From Clostridium sp. (GTDB lineage: Bacteria; Bacillota; Clostridia; Clostridiales; Clostridiaceae): a stretch of 64,000 nucleotides of DNA. Position numbers and translations under genes: made by a program. The notes below the pieces were generated by a model that worked only from the letters and a program-made list of their open reading frames with translations, had not been told where the DNA came from and did not search any database. Where the stretch lies: contig NZ_JAPFDR010000012.1 of the NCBI RefSeq assembly GCF_026168755.1, positions 1-64,000 of the forward strand, read 5' to 3'. Below are positions 33,342 to 43,006 of the stretch, in pieces. The first letter of the stretch is position 1, and every line of letters starts with the position of its first letter.

Positions 33342-33841
33342 ATGGATAATAATACGAAATGGGTAAATGAGGTTAAAATAAATAGAACTTTGGAAGCTTT
33401 AAGAAAAAACAATATGGAAAGTTTTTTAATTAATACACATGAGGAATTGATTAATAAGATAGAAGAGTTAGTCGATGCAAATAGTAAGGTTAGCTTTGGT
33501 GGGTCAATGACACTATTGCAATAACTGAAGAAGGTGAATTGTATAATGTAGATGGCAATGGAAATAGAGTAGCTGCAATGCTTTATGGACCTGATAAGGT
33601 AATAGTTGTTGCAGGAGTAAATAAAATAGTAAAGGATATTAATGAAGCGATTTCTAGAATAGAGAATTTTGTAGCTCCAGCAAATGCAAAAAGATTAGAT
33701 AAGAAAACGCCATGTACAGTTATAGGAAAGTGTATGAACTGTAGTAGTCCTGAACGAATTTGTCGTGAATATACAGTAATAAGAAAGCCTGTACCAAATA
33801 GAATCTTTGTATTATTACTTAATGATGACTATGGATATTAA
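33342..33841 (+). pseudogene. LUD-domain (lactate utilisation/DUF162) protein, disrupted
   Basis: Two pieces of one LUD-family gene lie in different frames. Residues 1-58 read normally up to VSFGGSMTLL, then hit a stop at 33522-33524. The other frame picks up at about 33518 with AITEEGELYNVDGNGNRVAAMLYGP and runs to a normal C-terminus with the CxxC region GKCMNCSSPERICREY. Compared with intact family members, the 35-40 residues that normally follow GGSMTL are missing, so an internal deletion whose length is not a multiple of three joined them. The start follows GGAGGGAAG. The product is almost certainly non-functional, unless the second piece is re-initiated at TTG 33539. Confidence 0.85.
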
Positions 33842-33848
33842 TTAAGTA

Positions 33849-33893
33849 GAAGGAAGAGAGTAACAAGAATAGTATCTTTTCTTCCTTCATTTT
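33849..33893 (+). terminator. Terminator hairpin
   Basis: GAAGGAAGAGAG (33849-33860) pairs with TCTTTTCTTCCTTC (about 33875-33888) using G-U pairs, followed by ATTTTC. Confidence 0.7.
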
Positions 33894-33920
33894 CAAAGCT
33901 TGTCTATAAGTTAATAATTA

Positions 33921-35081
33921 TCATGGATACTCTAATATTTGTACAGTAACTTGTTTTCTTCCCCATGATATACACTCTTCGTGAGTATTAAGGTATACAT
34001 CAATAATATTTCCCTTAATAGCACCACCAGTATCAGCAGCGATTGCAAGGCCATATCCTGATACATAAACTTTTGTACCAAGTGGAATTACATCAGAATC
34101 AACTGCAATGGTACTTATACCATCAGGATTTCTAACTGGTTTTAATCCAGAAGCTGTAATTCCATGACCGTAATAGGCAGTAGATTCCATAGTTAATGTT
34201 TTAATTACATTACCAATTTCAGTGCTAGTTGTTGGAACTGTAGGTGTATTAAGTTCTGATATTCTTGCCTCAGCGTTACTAATACCTTCTTTAGCCATGT
34301 TAATAGTTGTTGAACTATTTAACAATGGAATATAAGAATTTAAGGTATCAATAGCACTTTGCAATTCAGATACAGAATTAGTTGATGAGTTGGCAATAGA
34401 TAAAGGTTTTGAAATTAAAGTTTTTTCATTTTCTTCTATAACTGCAAAAACTGCTTCTTTTTCTGCATTTAGTTTATCAGAATATTTTTCTTGTTCTTGT
34501 TTCTTTTCTTCAACTACTTTTAAGTCATTTTCTATAGTTGTTTGCAAAGTTTTTAATTCGTTATTTTTATTATTTAAAGTCTCTATATCTTCATTTAATG
34601 AATCTTTTTTTTCATTTATATTACTAAGAATTTCTTTATCAGTAGAAATTATTTTAGATATAGATTGAATTCTAGAAAATAACTCTGAAATACTAGTTGA
34701 TGTTATAATACTAACTATCATATTTGAAGATATATTAGTCTTGTACATATTTCTTACTCTGTTATCTAGAATTATTTGAGCTTCTTCAATTTCCTCTTTT
34801 GTTTGTTCTAATTTAGCCTCTGTAGATTGAATTTGAGTTTCAATAGAATTAATAGCTTCTTTGTTTTCAGTAAGTTGAGAATTAATAGTAGCTATTTCAG
34901 TGTTTAATTCTTCTATCTTAGAGTCTAAATCTAAAATTTCACTATCAAGTTCTTTATATTTTGATAAATTTTCATTGATTGTATCTTGTGGTGTAGTAGC
35001 ATATGTTGGAATAGTACCTAGAGAAGACAATAGTATTGACATTGCTAAAACACAAGATATATATTTTTTAAACAGAAACAT
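33921..35081 (-). CDS. Secreted coiled-coil protein with C-terminal 3D domain
   Basis: A 386-residue exported cell-wall protein. A signal peptide (about residues 1-28, ending TYATT) is followed by a long coiled coil (about 35-220) like the N-terminal domain of PcsB and related hydrolase regulators. A Ser/Thr/Pro linker leads to a C-terminal 3D domain (about 300-385) with the three conserved Asp in AVDSDVIPLGTKV, AADTGGAIKGN and IDVYL, the fold of MltA-like lytic enzymes. It probably trims peptidoglycan during growth or sporulation. Monocistronic on the minus strand, starting behind GGAGG with an unusually short 3-nt spacer. Confidence 0.88.
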   Translation of the reverse strand: MFLFKKYISCVLAMSILLSSLGTIPTYATTPQDTINENLSKYKELDSEILDLDSKIEELNTEIATINSQLTENKEAINSIETQIQSTEAKLEQTKEEIEEAQIILDNRVRNMYKTNISSNMIVSIITSTSISELFSRIQSISKIISTDKEILSNINEKKDSLNEDIETLNNKNNELKTLQTTIENDLKVVEEKKQEQEKYSDKLNAEKEAVFAVIEENEKTLISKPLSIANSSTNSVSELQSAIDTLNSYIPLLNSSTTINMAKEGISNAEARISELNTPTVPTTSTEIGNVIKTLTMESTAYYGHGITASGLKPVRNPDGISTIAVDSDVIPLGTKVYVSGYGLAIAADTGGAIKGNIIDVYLNTHEECISWGRKQVTVQILEYP

Positions 35082-35326
35082 TCACCTCCATGATAAAATT
35101 TAAAAGTATAATGTTTAATTATATATACTATAGATACTTTTGTATGTCAAATTTCTTGCATATTAATGTAATTTATGAGATATTATAATAATTTACATGT
35201 ATATATAGTAAGTATAAATATATTATAACACAAACATTTGGGAAAAAATAGAAAGTGGCTTGAAACATAAAAAAAACTAATATAAAATTAAAAAAATGGT
35301 AATGATTTTTATTTTGGAGGTAAATG

Positions 35327-36523
35327 ATGCAAAAAATATATTATGAAGATCAATATGTAAAAGAGTTTGTTGCTGAAATAACAGAGATAGCAAATAAAGA
35401 AAATTTATATTACGTAAAATTGGATAAAACAGCCTTTTTCCCAGGTGGGGGAGGTCAACATTGTGACTTAGGATATATAGATAATCATAAAGTTATTAAT
35501 GTCATTGAAGAAAATGGAGAAATATATCATATAACAGAAACAAAGCCAATAAAAATACATAGAGTAAATTGTAAAGTTGATTGGAATAGAAGATTAGATG
35601 GTATGCAACAACATTTAGGGCAACACATTTTGTCAGGATGTTTTTTTTATTTATTTAATGCTAATACAGTAAGTGTTCATGTAGGTAAGGAAATTAGTAC
35701 TGTAGACATTCAAGGTTATTTAGATGAGGAAACTATAAGAAAAGCAGAAAAGATGGCAAATGAAATAATACAAGAAAATATACAGGTTGAATTTTTAACA
35801 CCATCTAAAAAGGAATTAAAAAAATTAAATTTAAGAAGAGATTTACCTAATACAGATGAACAAATAAGAATAGTTAAAATAGGAAATTTAGATATTAATG
35901 CATGTTGTGGAGTGCATCCTAGTAGAACATTAGATGTTCAAGCAATAAAAATTAAAAGATGGGAAAAACATAAGGGTGCTACAAGAATTGAATATCTAGC
36001 GGGAAAAAGAGCAATAGATGATTATTTTGAGAAAGATGAATTTAGAAACAGGATTTGTAGATTTTTAAATTGTGGTGAAGATGATGCAATAAATTCAATA
36101 AATAAGCTTTCAGATGATTTAAAAAAATTATTAGGTGAGAATAGACAAATTAAAACAGAAATTTCTGAATATCAAATTAAGGATATGATAAAAGAAGCAA
36201 AAGCAATGGGAAATATATATGTAGTAACCAAAATATATGATGGTGGAGATATAAAGTATATATCTAAAGTTGCAGAGAAAATTACATTAAATGATAATAT
36301 GATTGTATTATTTGCAATAAAATCTGAAGATAAAGCAAACTTAATATTTGCAGCTTCTAAAAATATCAACAATATATCAATGAGTGATTTATTAAAAGAT
36401 GCAATAAGCCTAATTGATGGTAGAGGTGGAGGAAGTAAGTTTATGGCACAAGGTGGCGGTAAAAACTCTAGCAATCTTCAAGGGGCAATGGATTATGCTT
36501 TACGTAAAGTAAGCATTATATAA
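35327..36523 (+). CDS. Alanyl-tRNA editing protein AlaX (long form)
   Basis: A 398-residue trans-editing hydrolase that clears Ser- or Gly-mischarged tRNA-Ala. The zinc site is seen as H96-x3-H100 (QQHLGQH) and C193-x3-H197 (CCGVH), matching the AlaRS editing domain, preceded by FFPGGGGQHCD and followed by EYLAGKRAI. The C-terminal 100 residues resemble the AlaRS C-Ala/DHHA1 domain (GRGGGSKFMAQGGG near residue 365), as in AlaX-L proteins. The start at 35327 has six bases to GGAGG; the adjacent ATG at 35324 has only three. Monocistronic. Confidence 0.93.
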   Translation: MQKIYYEDQYVKEFVAEITEIANKENLYYVKLDKTAFFPGGGGQHCDLGYIDNHKVINVIEENGEIYHITETKPIKIHRVNCKVDWNRRLDGMQQHLGQHILSGCFFYLFNANTVSVHVGKEISTVDIQGYLDEETIRKAEKMANEIIQENIQVEFLTPSKKELKKLNLRRDLPNTDEQIRIVKIGNLDINACCGVHPSRTLDVQAIKIKRWEKHKGATRIEYLAGKRAIDDYFEKDEFRNRICRFLNCGEDDAINSINKLSDDLKKLLGENRQIKTEISEYQIKDMIKEAKAMGNIYVVTKIYDGGDIKYISKVAEKITLNDNMIVLFAIKSEDKANLIFAASKNINNISMSDLLKDAISLIDGRGGGSKFMAQGGGKNSSNLQGAMDYALRKVSII

Positions 36524-36683
36524 AGGGTACTACTAAATATAAGAGTTTGTGATTATTAAGATAATGCATTAAATTTTTTACTGGTGAGAAGTAAATCAAG
36601 AAGTTAAAGATGTAATTAGATAATAGCAATTATTTTTATAATTCATATAATAAATTATAAAAATATTCAAAGGAGATATAATT

Positions 36684-37418
36684 ATGGACAGAAGATTTTT
36701 TGAAAATGACAATATAGAAGACTTATCTCAAAATAAAAGTGCAAAGAGTTTTCAAAAAATAGACGAAGAAGATGAGGTTCTAAAGGAAAATTATATGTGG
36801 AGTGATGAAGATTATGATTTTTCATCAGAAATAGATTTCAATGCAAAGGATGAGTATCTAGAGTCAAATGAAGAGGATAATTTAGATTATGATACTCAAG
36901 TAAATGAAAATTATAATGAATTAGAAGAAAGTGAAAGAGAAGAGAATGATAGTAGCTTAGATGAAAATATAATAATGAAAGTTAATTGTCAATGTGAGGA
37001 TGAATACTCAAATTCAGAGTGCGATGAATCTTCAGAAGATAAATTTAATTGTAATTATCAATATTGTGATTCAGAGGATAATACAAGTTCCAGCAATGAA
37101 ACAAGTTCAAGTGATGAAACAAGTTCAGATTATAGGTGTGATTGTGATTATCAATACTGTGATTCAGAAGAAGATTATAAATGTAATTGCTATGAATCAG
37201 TCCCATGTTCTAGCTCAGATAAACATTCTAGTTGTAATGATAATTATAGTAATACATTTAATGAAGATAAAAGATATAGAGAAAACAAAGAATCTTATTT
37301 AAAAGGAAAAAAAGAAGGGTATAACGCAGGATATGAAGCTGGAGCAAGGGATGCGATAAGAGCTGCATATAGGGCTGGTTATAAACGTGGATTAAGAGCT
37401 GCAGGTTATAGAATTTAA
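36684..37418 (+). CDS. Acidic Ser/Cys-rich protein with basic GYxAG tail, unknown
   Basis: A 244-residue low-complexity protein. Residues 1-95 are strongly acidic (Asp/Glu/Asn/Ser). Residues about 100-188 hold twelve cysteines in CxC and CxYQYC motifs separated by Ser/Asp/Glu runs; the segment YQYCDSE is repeated twice. The last 40 residues change to a basic Ala/Gly/Tyr/Arg region with GY-x-AGY-x-AG-type repeats. The start is at ATG 36684 behind AAGGAGA, and it ends at a terminator. No family recognised. The Cys-rich acidic make-up could suit a spore-coat, exosporium or metal-storage protein; this is speculation. Confidence 0.8.
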   Translation: MDRRFFENDNIEDLSQNKSAKSFQKIDEEDEVLKENYMWSDEDYDFSSEIDFNAKDEYLESNEEDNLDYDTQVNENYNELEESEREENDSSLDENIIMKVNCQCEDEYSNSECDESSEDKFNCNYQYCDSEDNTSSSNETSSSDETSSDYRCDCDYQYCDSEEDYKCNCYESVPCSSSDKHSSCNDNYSNTFNEDKRYRENKESYLKGKKEGYNAGYEAGARDAIRAAYRAGYKRGLRAAGYRI

Positions 37419-37432
37419 TATAATAATTATAG

Positions 37433-37468
37433 AAAACGGTAATTACTTTGTAATTGCTGTTTTTTTAT
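37433..37468 (+). terminator. Rho-independent terminator
   Basis: AAACGGTAATTAC pairs with GTAATTGCTGTTT (two G-U pairs) around TTT, followed by TTTTA. Confidence 0.9.
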
Positions 37469-37580
37469 GAAATAAAATATCAACTATATAATTAGAATAA
37501 ATGATGATTATATAGGGAAAATAAAGATAATAGTAAAAAGTACAATTTTATTTCAAGGATAATTTAGGAGGATAAATTTG

Positions 37581-38138
37581 ATGAAAGTTAAATTTAGAGC
37601 GGTACTATATTTATTGTTGATAAGTCTTTTTATAGGATGTAATGAAGTTAACAATAAAATAAATGAAGGAGCTAGTGAAATTGAAAGAAATGAAGGAAAG
37701 GATGACCTCCAGGAAACATTAACGGTTGCAAATGAAGAAGAATTAGCAATAGCACTAAAAGATGATTATAGAATAACTATAAAAAATAATATTGAGACTA
37801 ATAATGAATTAATAATGGAAGGGGATTTTTCAAAAACAGACACTACAGAAGGGAATAAAGTTAGTCATATAGGTAGAGAATTAAATTTATTTTATATAGA
37901 TAAAAGTAATAATGTTATTAATAGTTATACTTTAAGTGTTCCTAGGTTGGTTATAAAAAGTAATGACACAACCATAAAGGGCGGTAAGATTAAGGGCGAT
38001 ATATATGTTGAAAGTGATGGATTAATATTAGATGATACGAAAGTTGAAGGAAATCTTTATTTTAAGGATAAAAAGAATAAAGACTCATTTAAATTAGAAA
38101 ATACAGCTAGTGTATCAGGGGATATAGAAACTGAATAA
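37581..38138 (+). CDS. Lipoprotein with beta-helix-like C-terminus
   Basis: A 185-residue lipoprotein: signal peptide with lipobox LFIGC (Cys at about residue 20), an acidic linker, then about 130 residues. The final part, with evenly spaced turns (TIKGGKIKGDIYVESDGLILDDTKVEGNLYF), looks like a short right-handed beta-helix. No named family recognised. The ATG at 37581 is taken as the start (GGAGG nine bases upstream), though a TTG directly before it has tighter spacing. It is a single gene, 100-odd bp after the terminator of the acidic protein. Confidence 0.75.
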   Translation: MKVKFRAVLYLLLISLFIGCNEVNNKINEGASEIERNEGKDDLQETLTVANEEELAIALKDDYRITIKNNIETNNELIMEGDFSKTDTTEGNKVSHIGRELNLFYIDKSNNVINSYTLSVPRLVIKSNDTTIKGGKIKGDIYVESDGLILDDTKVEGNLYFKDKKNKDSFKLENTASVSGDIETE

Positions 38139-38284
38139 ATTATTATTAGATATAGTAATAGTTAAATTTTATCACATATAGAATATATTTTAAGTTTAAT
38201 TACATAAGTATATATTAGATATAAAAAATATATTATTGTAAATAATTTAAATTAGCAAAATTATTTTTAATATGGAGGCTAAAA

Positions 38285-38599
38285 ATGATGGATGAAATAA
38301 AAAAAGTGTTACTATTTGGTGTGGGAGCTGTAGCAAGCACATATGAAAGGGCAACAGAAGTAGTAGATGATCTTGTAAAAAAGGGGAAAATAACAATAGA
38401 TGAAGGAAAGGAATTAGGAGAGGAATTAAAAAGAACATTTAAAGAAAAGGCAAAGGAAAAGGAAGAATTGTCTAATACAAATGGGAATAATATAAGGAAT
38501 ATAGAAGCTAGTAATTATGTTTTAAGAGATGAGTATGAAATGTTAAAAGCTAGAGTATATAAGCTTGAAAAGTTAGTTAATAAAGAAGATGAAAAATAG
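38285..38599 (+). CDS. Phasin-like coiled-coil protein
   Basis: A 104-residue helical protein resembling the phasin/PhaF-type family: a short hydrophobic start (VLLFGVGAVASTYERA), the DDLVKKGKITIDEGKELGEELKR segment and a C-terminal coiled coil (DEYEMLKARVYKLEKLV). In clostridia, small proteins of this type often sit directly upstream of a UbiB/AarF kinase, as here (22 bp). A role as partner or regulator of that kinase is inferred from context only; no PHA synthesis genes are present. The start follows GGAGG with a 6-nt spacer. Confidence 0.75.
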   Translation: MMDEIKKVLLFGVGAVASTYERATEVVDDLVKKGKITIDEGKELGEELKRTFKEKAKEKEELSNTNGNNIRNIEASNYVLRDEYEMLKARVYKLEKLVNKEDEK

Positions 38600-38621
38600 A
38601 AGCTTATATTGGAGGTAAGTA

Positions 38622-40226
38622 ATGGAGGGGAATTCTGTTAATCGGTTTAAAGAAATATTAAAGGTATTTACTAATTATGGATTGGAATATCTTTTAGGTA
38701 AAAAAGAAGATAAAATAAAAAATTCCCCTTCAAATCTTAGAAAAGCATTTGAAGAACTGGGGCCAACATTTATTAAAATTGGTCAAATATTAAGTACAAG
38801 GCCAGAATTAGTTAATGAAGAGTATATAGTAGAACTATCAAAGTTACAAGATAATGTCCCAGCAGAAGATTTTGAAGAAATGGCTAAAGTATTTTATAAT
38901 GAATTTTCTAAAAAAATAGAAGATGAATTTTTATTTATAAATAAAAATCCAATAGCCTCAGCTTCTGTAGCACAAGTATATAAAGGTATATTAAAGAATG
39001 GAAATGAGATAGTAATAAAAATTCAAAGGCCTAATATTAAAGAAAAAATGGATATGGATTTTGAGATTTTATTAGGTTTAAGCGGAAAAGTAAGCAAAAT
39101 ATTTAAAGATTCTATAGTCAATCCTAAAGAAATTTTATTAGAGATTAAAGCGGCTACCGAGAAAGAGTTAAATTTTAGTTTTGAAGCTGAAAATATAGAG
39201 AAATTTAAAGATTTAAATAAAGATATACCATGTATATATGCACCTTATGTAATAAATGAGTATACAGGAAGTAAAGTTTTAACATTAGAGAGCATACAAG
39301 GATTTAAAATTAATGATAGGGAATCTATTGAAATACTAGGTTATGATAAAGAAGATATATCAAGAAAGTTAGTACTTTCATATTTTAAACAAGTATTAAG
39401 AGATGGATTTTTTCATGGAGATCCTCATCCAGGAAATATATTAATAAGAGATGGACAAATATGTTTTATTGATTTTGGTATTGTTGGAGAGTTATCCAGT
39501 GAAAAGCAACGTGAATTAAATAGTGCCATTGAAGCTATTGCAAATGAGGATATAGATAAATTAACTGACTTTGTTATGAGTATAGGAATAAAAAGTGGAA
39601 AAGTTGATAGAGAAATATTATATAAAGATATAGATTATATTTTTAGAAATTATTATACTACATCTTTAAAGAATATAAAAATCTCAGTTTTATTTCAAGA
39701 AATATCATCTATTGCAAAGAGAAATAACTTAAGGTTAGCAAGTGACTTTACTATGCTCATAAGGACAATGGTAATCGTTGAAGGATTAGTAGCTGAACTT
39801 TCCCCAGAGCTTAATATTATAAGTTTAGTTATTCCATATGTTAAAGATTATTATAAAGAATATTTCTTATCACAATTTGATGCTAATGATTATTTATTAA
39901 AAGGCTATAAACTAACAAGAGATACTTTAAATATACCATCAAAGATTATAACTTTATCAGATACATTGATTAAAGGAAGGGGGAAAGTAAATATTGTAAT
40001 AGAGGATAAGGAGAAATATATAAATGTATTAAACAAAATGGTTAATAGATTAGCCTTTGCTTTAGTTATAGCAGGAATGGTTGTTGCTTCATCTTTAATA
40101 ATTAATAAAAATCCTGAGCCTAAAGTATATGGAATATCAATTATTGGAATGGGGGGATATTTTGTTTCTGCAATTTTAGGATTATGGTTGTTAATATCAA
40201 TAATTAGATCTGGAAGTTTAAAATAA
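38622..40226 (+). CDS. AarF/UbiB-family atypical kinase
   Basis: A 534-residue member of the UbiB/ABC1/ADCK family. Motifs in order: KxGQ-like IKIGQILSTRPEL near residues 50-63, the Ala-rich loop ASASVAQVY, the lysine strand EIVIKIQRP, the catalytic loop FFHGDPHPGNILI near 263 and the DFG-type FIDFGIVG. Two C-terminal hydrophobic helices (about 482-530) anchor it in the membrane. In respiring bacteria such proteins support ubiquinone synthesis; this organism appears to lack quinones, so the role is probably in isoprenoid or lipid homeostasis. Co-transcribed with the phasin-like gene. Confidence 0.92.
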   Translation: MEGNSVNRFKEILKVFTNYGLEYLLGKKEDKIKNSPSNLRKAFEELGPTFIKIGQILSTRPELVNEEYIVELSKLQDNVPAEDFEEMAKVFYNEFSKKIEDEFLFINKNPIASASVAQVYKGILKNGNEIVIKIQRPNIKEKMDMDFEILLGLSGKVSKIFKDSIVNPKEILLEIKAATEKELNFSFEAENIEKFKDLNKDIPCIYAPYVINEYTGSKVLTLESIQGFKINDRESIEILGYDKEDISRKLVLSYFKQVLRDGFFHGDPHPGNILIRDGQICFIDFGIVGELSSEKQRELNSAIEAIANEDIDKLTDFVMSIGIKSGKVDREILYKDIDYIFRNYYTTSLKNIKISVLFQEISSIAKRNNLRLASDFTMLIRTMVIVEGLVAELSPELNIISLVIPYVKDYYKEYFLSQFDANDYLLKGYKLTRDTLNIPSKIITLSDTLIKGRGKVNIVIEDKEKYINVLNKMVNRLAFALVIAGMVVASSLIINKNPEPKVYGISIIGMGGYFVSAILGLWLLISIIRSGSLK

Positions 40227-40320
40227 ATATTAAGTTTATATAGTGATTGTAATATTACTAATATAATTTTTAATTAGAGTAAATACTATATTAGAAATAA
40301 TATAAGAAAGGGGAGTTAAA

Positions 40321-42945
40321 ATGCATTATAAAAAGGAGTACTCAGATGTATTAAAAGAAGTAGAAAGTACAATAAATGGTATATCAGAAGAGGAAGCTAA
40401 AAATAGATTAGCCCAAAATGGTGCTAATGAATTAAAAGAGTCCGACAAAGTTCCTATATGGAAAATGTTCTTAGAAAGCTTTAAAGATCCTTTAGTAATA
40501 ATACTACTTATTGCAGCAATTGTACAAATATTTTTAGGGGAATTTGTTGAATCTATTATTATATTTGTTGTAGTAATTTTAAATTCTGTACTAGGTGTAA
40601 CACAAACAAGAAAGGCAGAGAGCTCCTTAGATAGTTTGAAAAAGTTATCATCACCTAATGCCAAAGTACTTAGAGATGGAAAGAAAAAAACTATTCCAGT
40701 TAGAGATATAGTAGTAGGAGACATAGTGTTTTTAGAGGCTGGAGATTATATACCAGCAGATGGAAGAATAATAGAAGCACAAACTCTTAAGGTAGTTGAA
40801 GGAATGCTTACAGGTGAAGCCGAAGCTGTTCTAAAGCATAGTGAAAAAATAGGAGAAGAAGTTGGAATTGGAGACCAAAGAAATATGGTTTTCAGTGGTG
40901 CTACGGTTGTTTATGGAAGGGGAACTTTAGTTGTTACAGCAACTGGTATGAATACAGAAGTAGGAAAAGTGGCTACATTATTAGAAACTGCAGGAAATAA
41001 GCAAACACCTTTACAAGCTAAGCTTGATGAATTTGGTAAGAAGCTAGGAATAATAATAATGATTTTAGCAGCTCTAATTTTTATAGTTCAAGTAATTAGA
41101 GGATATATTTCAGGTCAAAATATGAGTACTTTAATATTTGATTCATTTATGTTTGCTATAGCAGTTGCTGTTGCAGCTATACCAGAAGCTTTATCCTCAA
41201 TAGTAACTATTGTACTTGCAGTAGGAACAAAGGATATGGCAAAGAAACAGGCTATAATAAGAAAATTACCTGCAGTAGAAACTTTAGGTTCAACTAGCGT
41301 TATTTGTACAGATAAGACAGGTACACTAACTCAGAATAAAATGACAGTTGTTGATTTCTTTATGTATGGCGTTAGTAAATATTCAGTTGATGAAAAAGGA
41401 AATGATTCGGAGCAAGTTGAAGCAATAAATTTATCATCTACATTGTGTAATGATTCGGAAATAACAGAAGCAGGAAAGGAAATTGGGGATCCAACAGAAA
41501 TTGCACTTCTCCACTTTGCAGATAAAAGAGGGATAGACTATAAGGAGCTAAGAGAAAAATATGATAGATTAAGCGAAATACCTTTTGATTCAGATAGAAA
41601 GTTAATGTCTACGGTGAATTCTATCAATGGAGATGCAATTATGTTTACTAAGGGAGCACCAGATGTTGTTTTTTCAAGATCAAAATATGCATTAAATGAT
41701 GGTGAAATAGTAGAAATAGATGATAAGATTATAGAGCAGTATAGAAAAGTTAATGAGGAATTTTCAAATAGGGCATTAAGAGTATTAGCTTTTGCTATAA
41801 AAGATGTTCCAGATGATAATTTTGTTCCTTGTTTAGAGGATGAAGTAGAAATGACTTTAGTTGGATTAATGGCGATGATAGACCCACCAAGAGAACAAGT
41901 TTATGATGCGGTAAAAGAAGCAATTGGTGCAGGTATAAAGACAGTAATGATAACAGGAGATCATAAAACAACAGCTTCAGCCATTGCAAGAGAAATTGGA
42001 ATAATGGCAGAAGATGATATATCTTTAACAGGTCAAGAGCTAGATTCATTATCAGAAACAGAACTTAAAAATAAACTAGAGCATATTACTGTATATGCAA
42101 GAGTTTCACCAGAAAATAAAATACGTATAGTTAAGGCTTGGCAGGAAAAAGGTTATATTACAGCAATGACAGGAGATGGTGTTAATGATGCACCTGCATT
42201 AAAGCAAGCTGATATAGGGATTGGTATGGGAAGTGGTACTGATGTTGCAAAGGATGCATCAGCAATGATTTTAACAGATGATAATTTTTCAACAATAGTA
42301 TCTGCTATAGAGGTAGGAAGAACAGTTTATAGTAATATTAAAAAGGCAATCACATATCTGTTTGCAGGAAATTTAGGAGCTATAATTGCAATATTATTTG
42401 CTGTATTTGTAAATTGGCCAAATCCATTTACTGCATTGCAATTATTATTTATAAATTTAATAAATGATTCATTACCAGCAATAGCCTTAGGATTAGAGGC
42501 ATCAGAGCCAAATATAATGAAAGAAAAGCCAAGAGATATAAACGAAGGGATACTTGCAGGAGGAACATTAAAGGATGTCGTTTTTAGGGGATGTATTATT
42601 GGAGTTATAGTAATATTAGCTCAATATATAGGAAACTCACATTCACCAGAACTTGGCGCTGCAATGGCTTTCTCTACAGTAACTTTAGCAAGAATATTTC
42701 AAACATTACCAGCTAGATCAAATTATATGCCAGTATTAAAATTAGGGTTATTTAAAAATAAATATGCAATTGGAGCAATATTAGTATGTTTATGTTTATA
42801 TTCTATTGTATTGATACCAGGAGTAAGAGGAATATTTAATATTCCAGAAACTTTTGGATGGGTACAGTTTGGAATATGCTTAGGTTTTTCTATACTGGCA
42901 GCATTAATAATGGATTTAACTAAATTTTTTAATAAAATAAAATAA
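40321..42945 (+). CDS. Calcium-type P-type (P2) ATPase
   Basis: An 874-residue cation pump of the SERCA/PMR1-like group. It has the N-terminal cation ATPase domain, the actuator loop LTGEAEAV, the M4 motif IPEALSSIVTIVLAVG, the phosphorylated Asp in CTDKTGTLT (about residue 335), KGAPD, MITGDH, the TGDGVNDAPALKQADIGIGMG hinge and the C-terminal six-helix domain with NLINDSLPAIALG. It probably exports Ca2+ (or Mn2+). Its PEALS in place of the common PEGLP is worth noting for ion specificity. The start at ATG 40321 follows AAAGGGGAG. It ends at a shared terminator. Confidence 0.93.
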   Translation: MHYKKEYSDVLKEVESTINGISEEEAKNRLAQNGANELKESDKVPIWKMFLESFKDPLVIILLIAAIVQIFLGEFVESIIIFVVVILNSVLGVTQTRKAESSLDSLKKLSSPNAKVLRDGKKKTIPVRDIVVGDIVFLEAGDYIPADGRIIEAQTLKVVEGMLTGEAEAVLKHSEKIGEEVGIGDQRNMVFSGATVVYGRGTLVVTATGMNTEVGKVATLLETAGNKQTPLQAKLDEFGKKLGIIIMILAALIFIVQVIRGYISGQNMSTLIFDSFMFAIAVAVAAIPEALSSIVTIVLAVGTKDMAKKQAIIRKLPAVETLGSTSVICTDKTGTLTQNKMTVVDFFMYGVSKYSVDEKGNDSEQVEAINLSSTLCNDSEITEAGKEIGDPTEIALLHFADKRGIDYKELREKYDRLSEIPFDSDRKLMSTVNSINGDAIMFTKGAPDVVFSRSKYALNDGEIVEIDDKIIEQYRKVNEEFSNRALRVLAFAIKDVPDDNFVPCLEDEVEMTLVGLMAMIDPPREQVYDAVKEAIGAGIKTVMITGDHKTTASAIAREIGIMAEDDISLTGQELDSLSETELKNKLEHITVYARVSPENKIRIVKAWQEKGYITAMTGDGVNDAPALKQADIGIGMGSGTDVAKDASAMILTDDNFSTIVSAIEVGRTVYSNIKKAITYLFAGNLGAIIAILFAVFVNWPNPFTALQLLFINLINDSLPAIALGLEASEPNIMKEKPRDINEGILAGGTLKDVVFRGCIIGVIVILAQYIGNSHSPELGAAMAFSTVTLARIFQTLPARSNYMPVLKLGLFKNKYAIGAILVCLCLYSIVLIPGVRGIFNIPETFGWVQFGICLGFSILAALIMDLTKFFNKIK

Positions 42946-42966
42946 TAATTTTAAATTTAAATAAAA

Positions 42967-43006
42967 ACAAGGAAGATGTTTAATAATTCATCTTCCTTAG
43001 CTTTAT
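42967..43006. terminator. Bidirectional terminator
   Basis: AAGGAAGATG (42969-42978) pairs with CATCTTCCTT (42989-42998). The A-run before it is the T-run for the minus-strand flavodiiron gene. Confidence 0.85.

Noticed and set aside
36994..37302. A 102-residue Ile/Val-rich frame inside the acidic protein
   Set aside because: It is the +1 frame of a GAT/TCA-rich repeat region and lacks its own start signal.
36684..37418. Cys-rich motifs as a CRISPR-like or tandem DNA repeat
   Set aside because: The repeat is a single imperfect duplication inside one open reading frame, with no regular spacers; no CRISPR array was seen anywhere in the window.
37581..38138. Bactofilin identity for the small lipoprotein
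   Set aside because: The beta-helix-like part is too short and the protein has a lipobox, unlike bactofilins.
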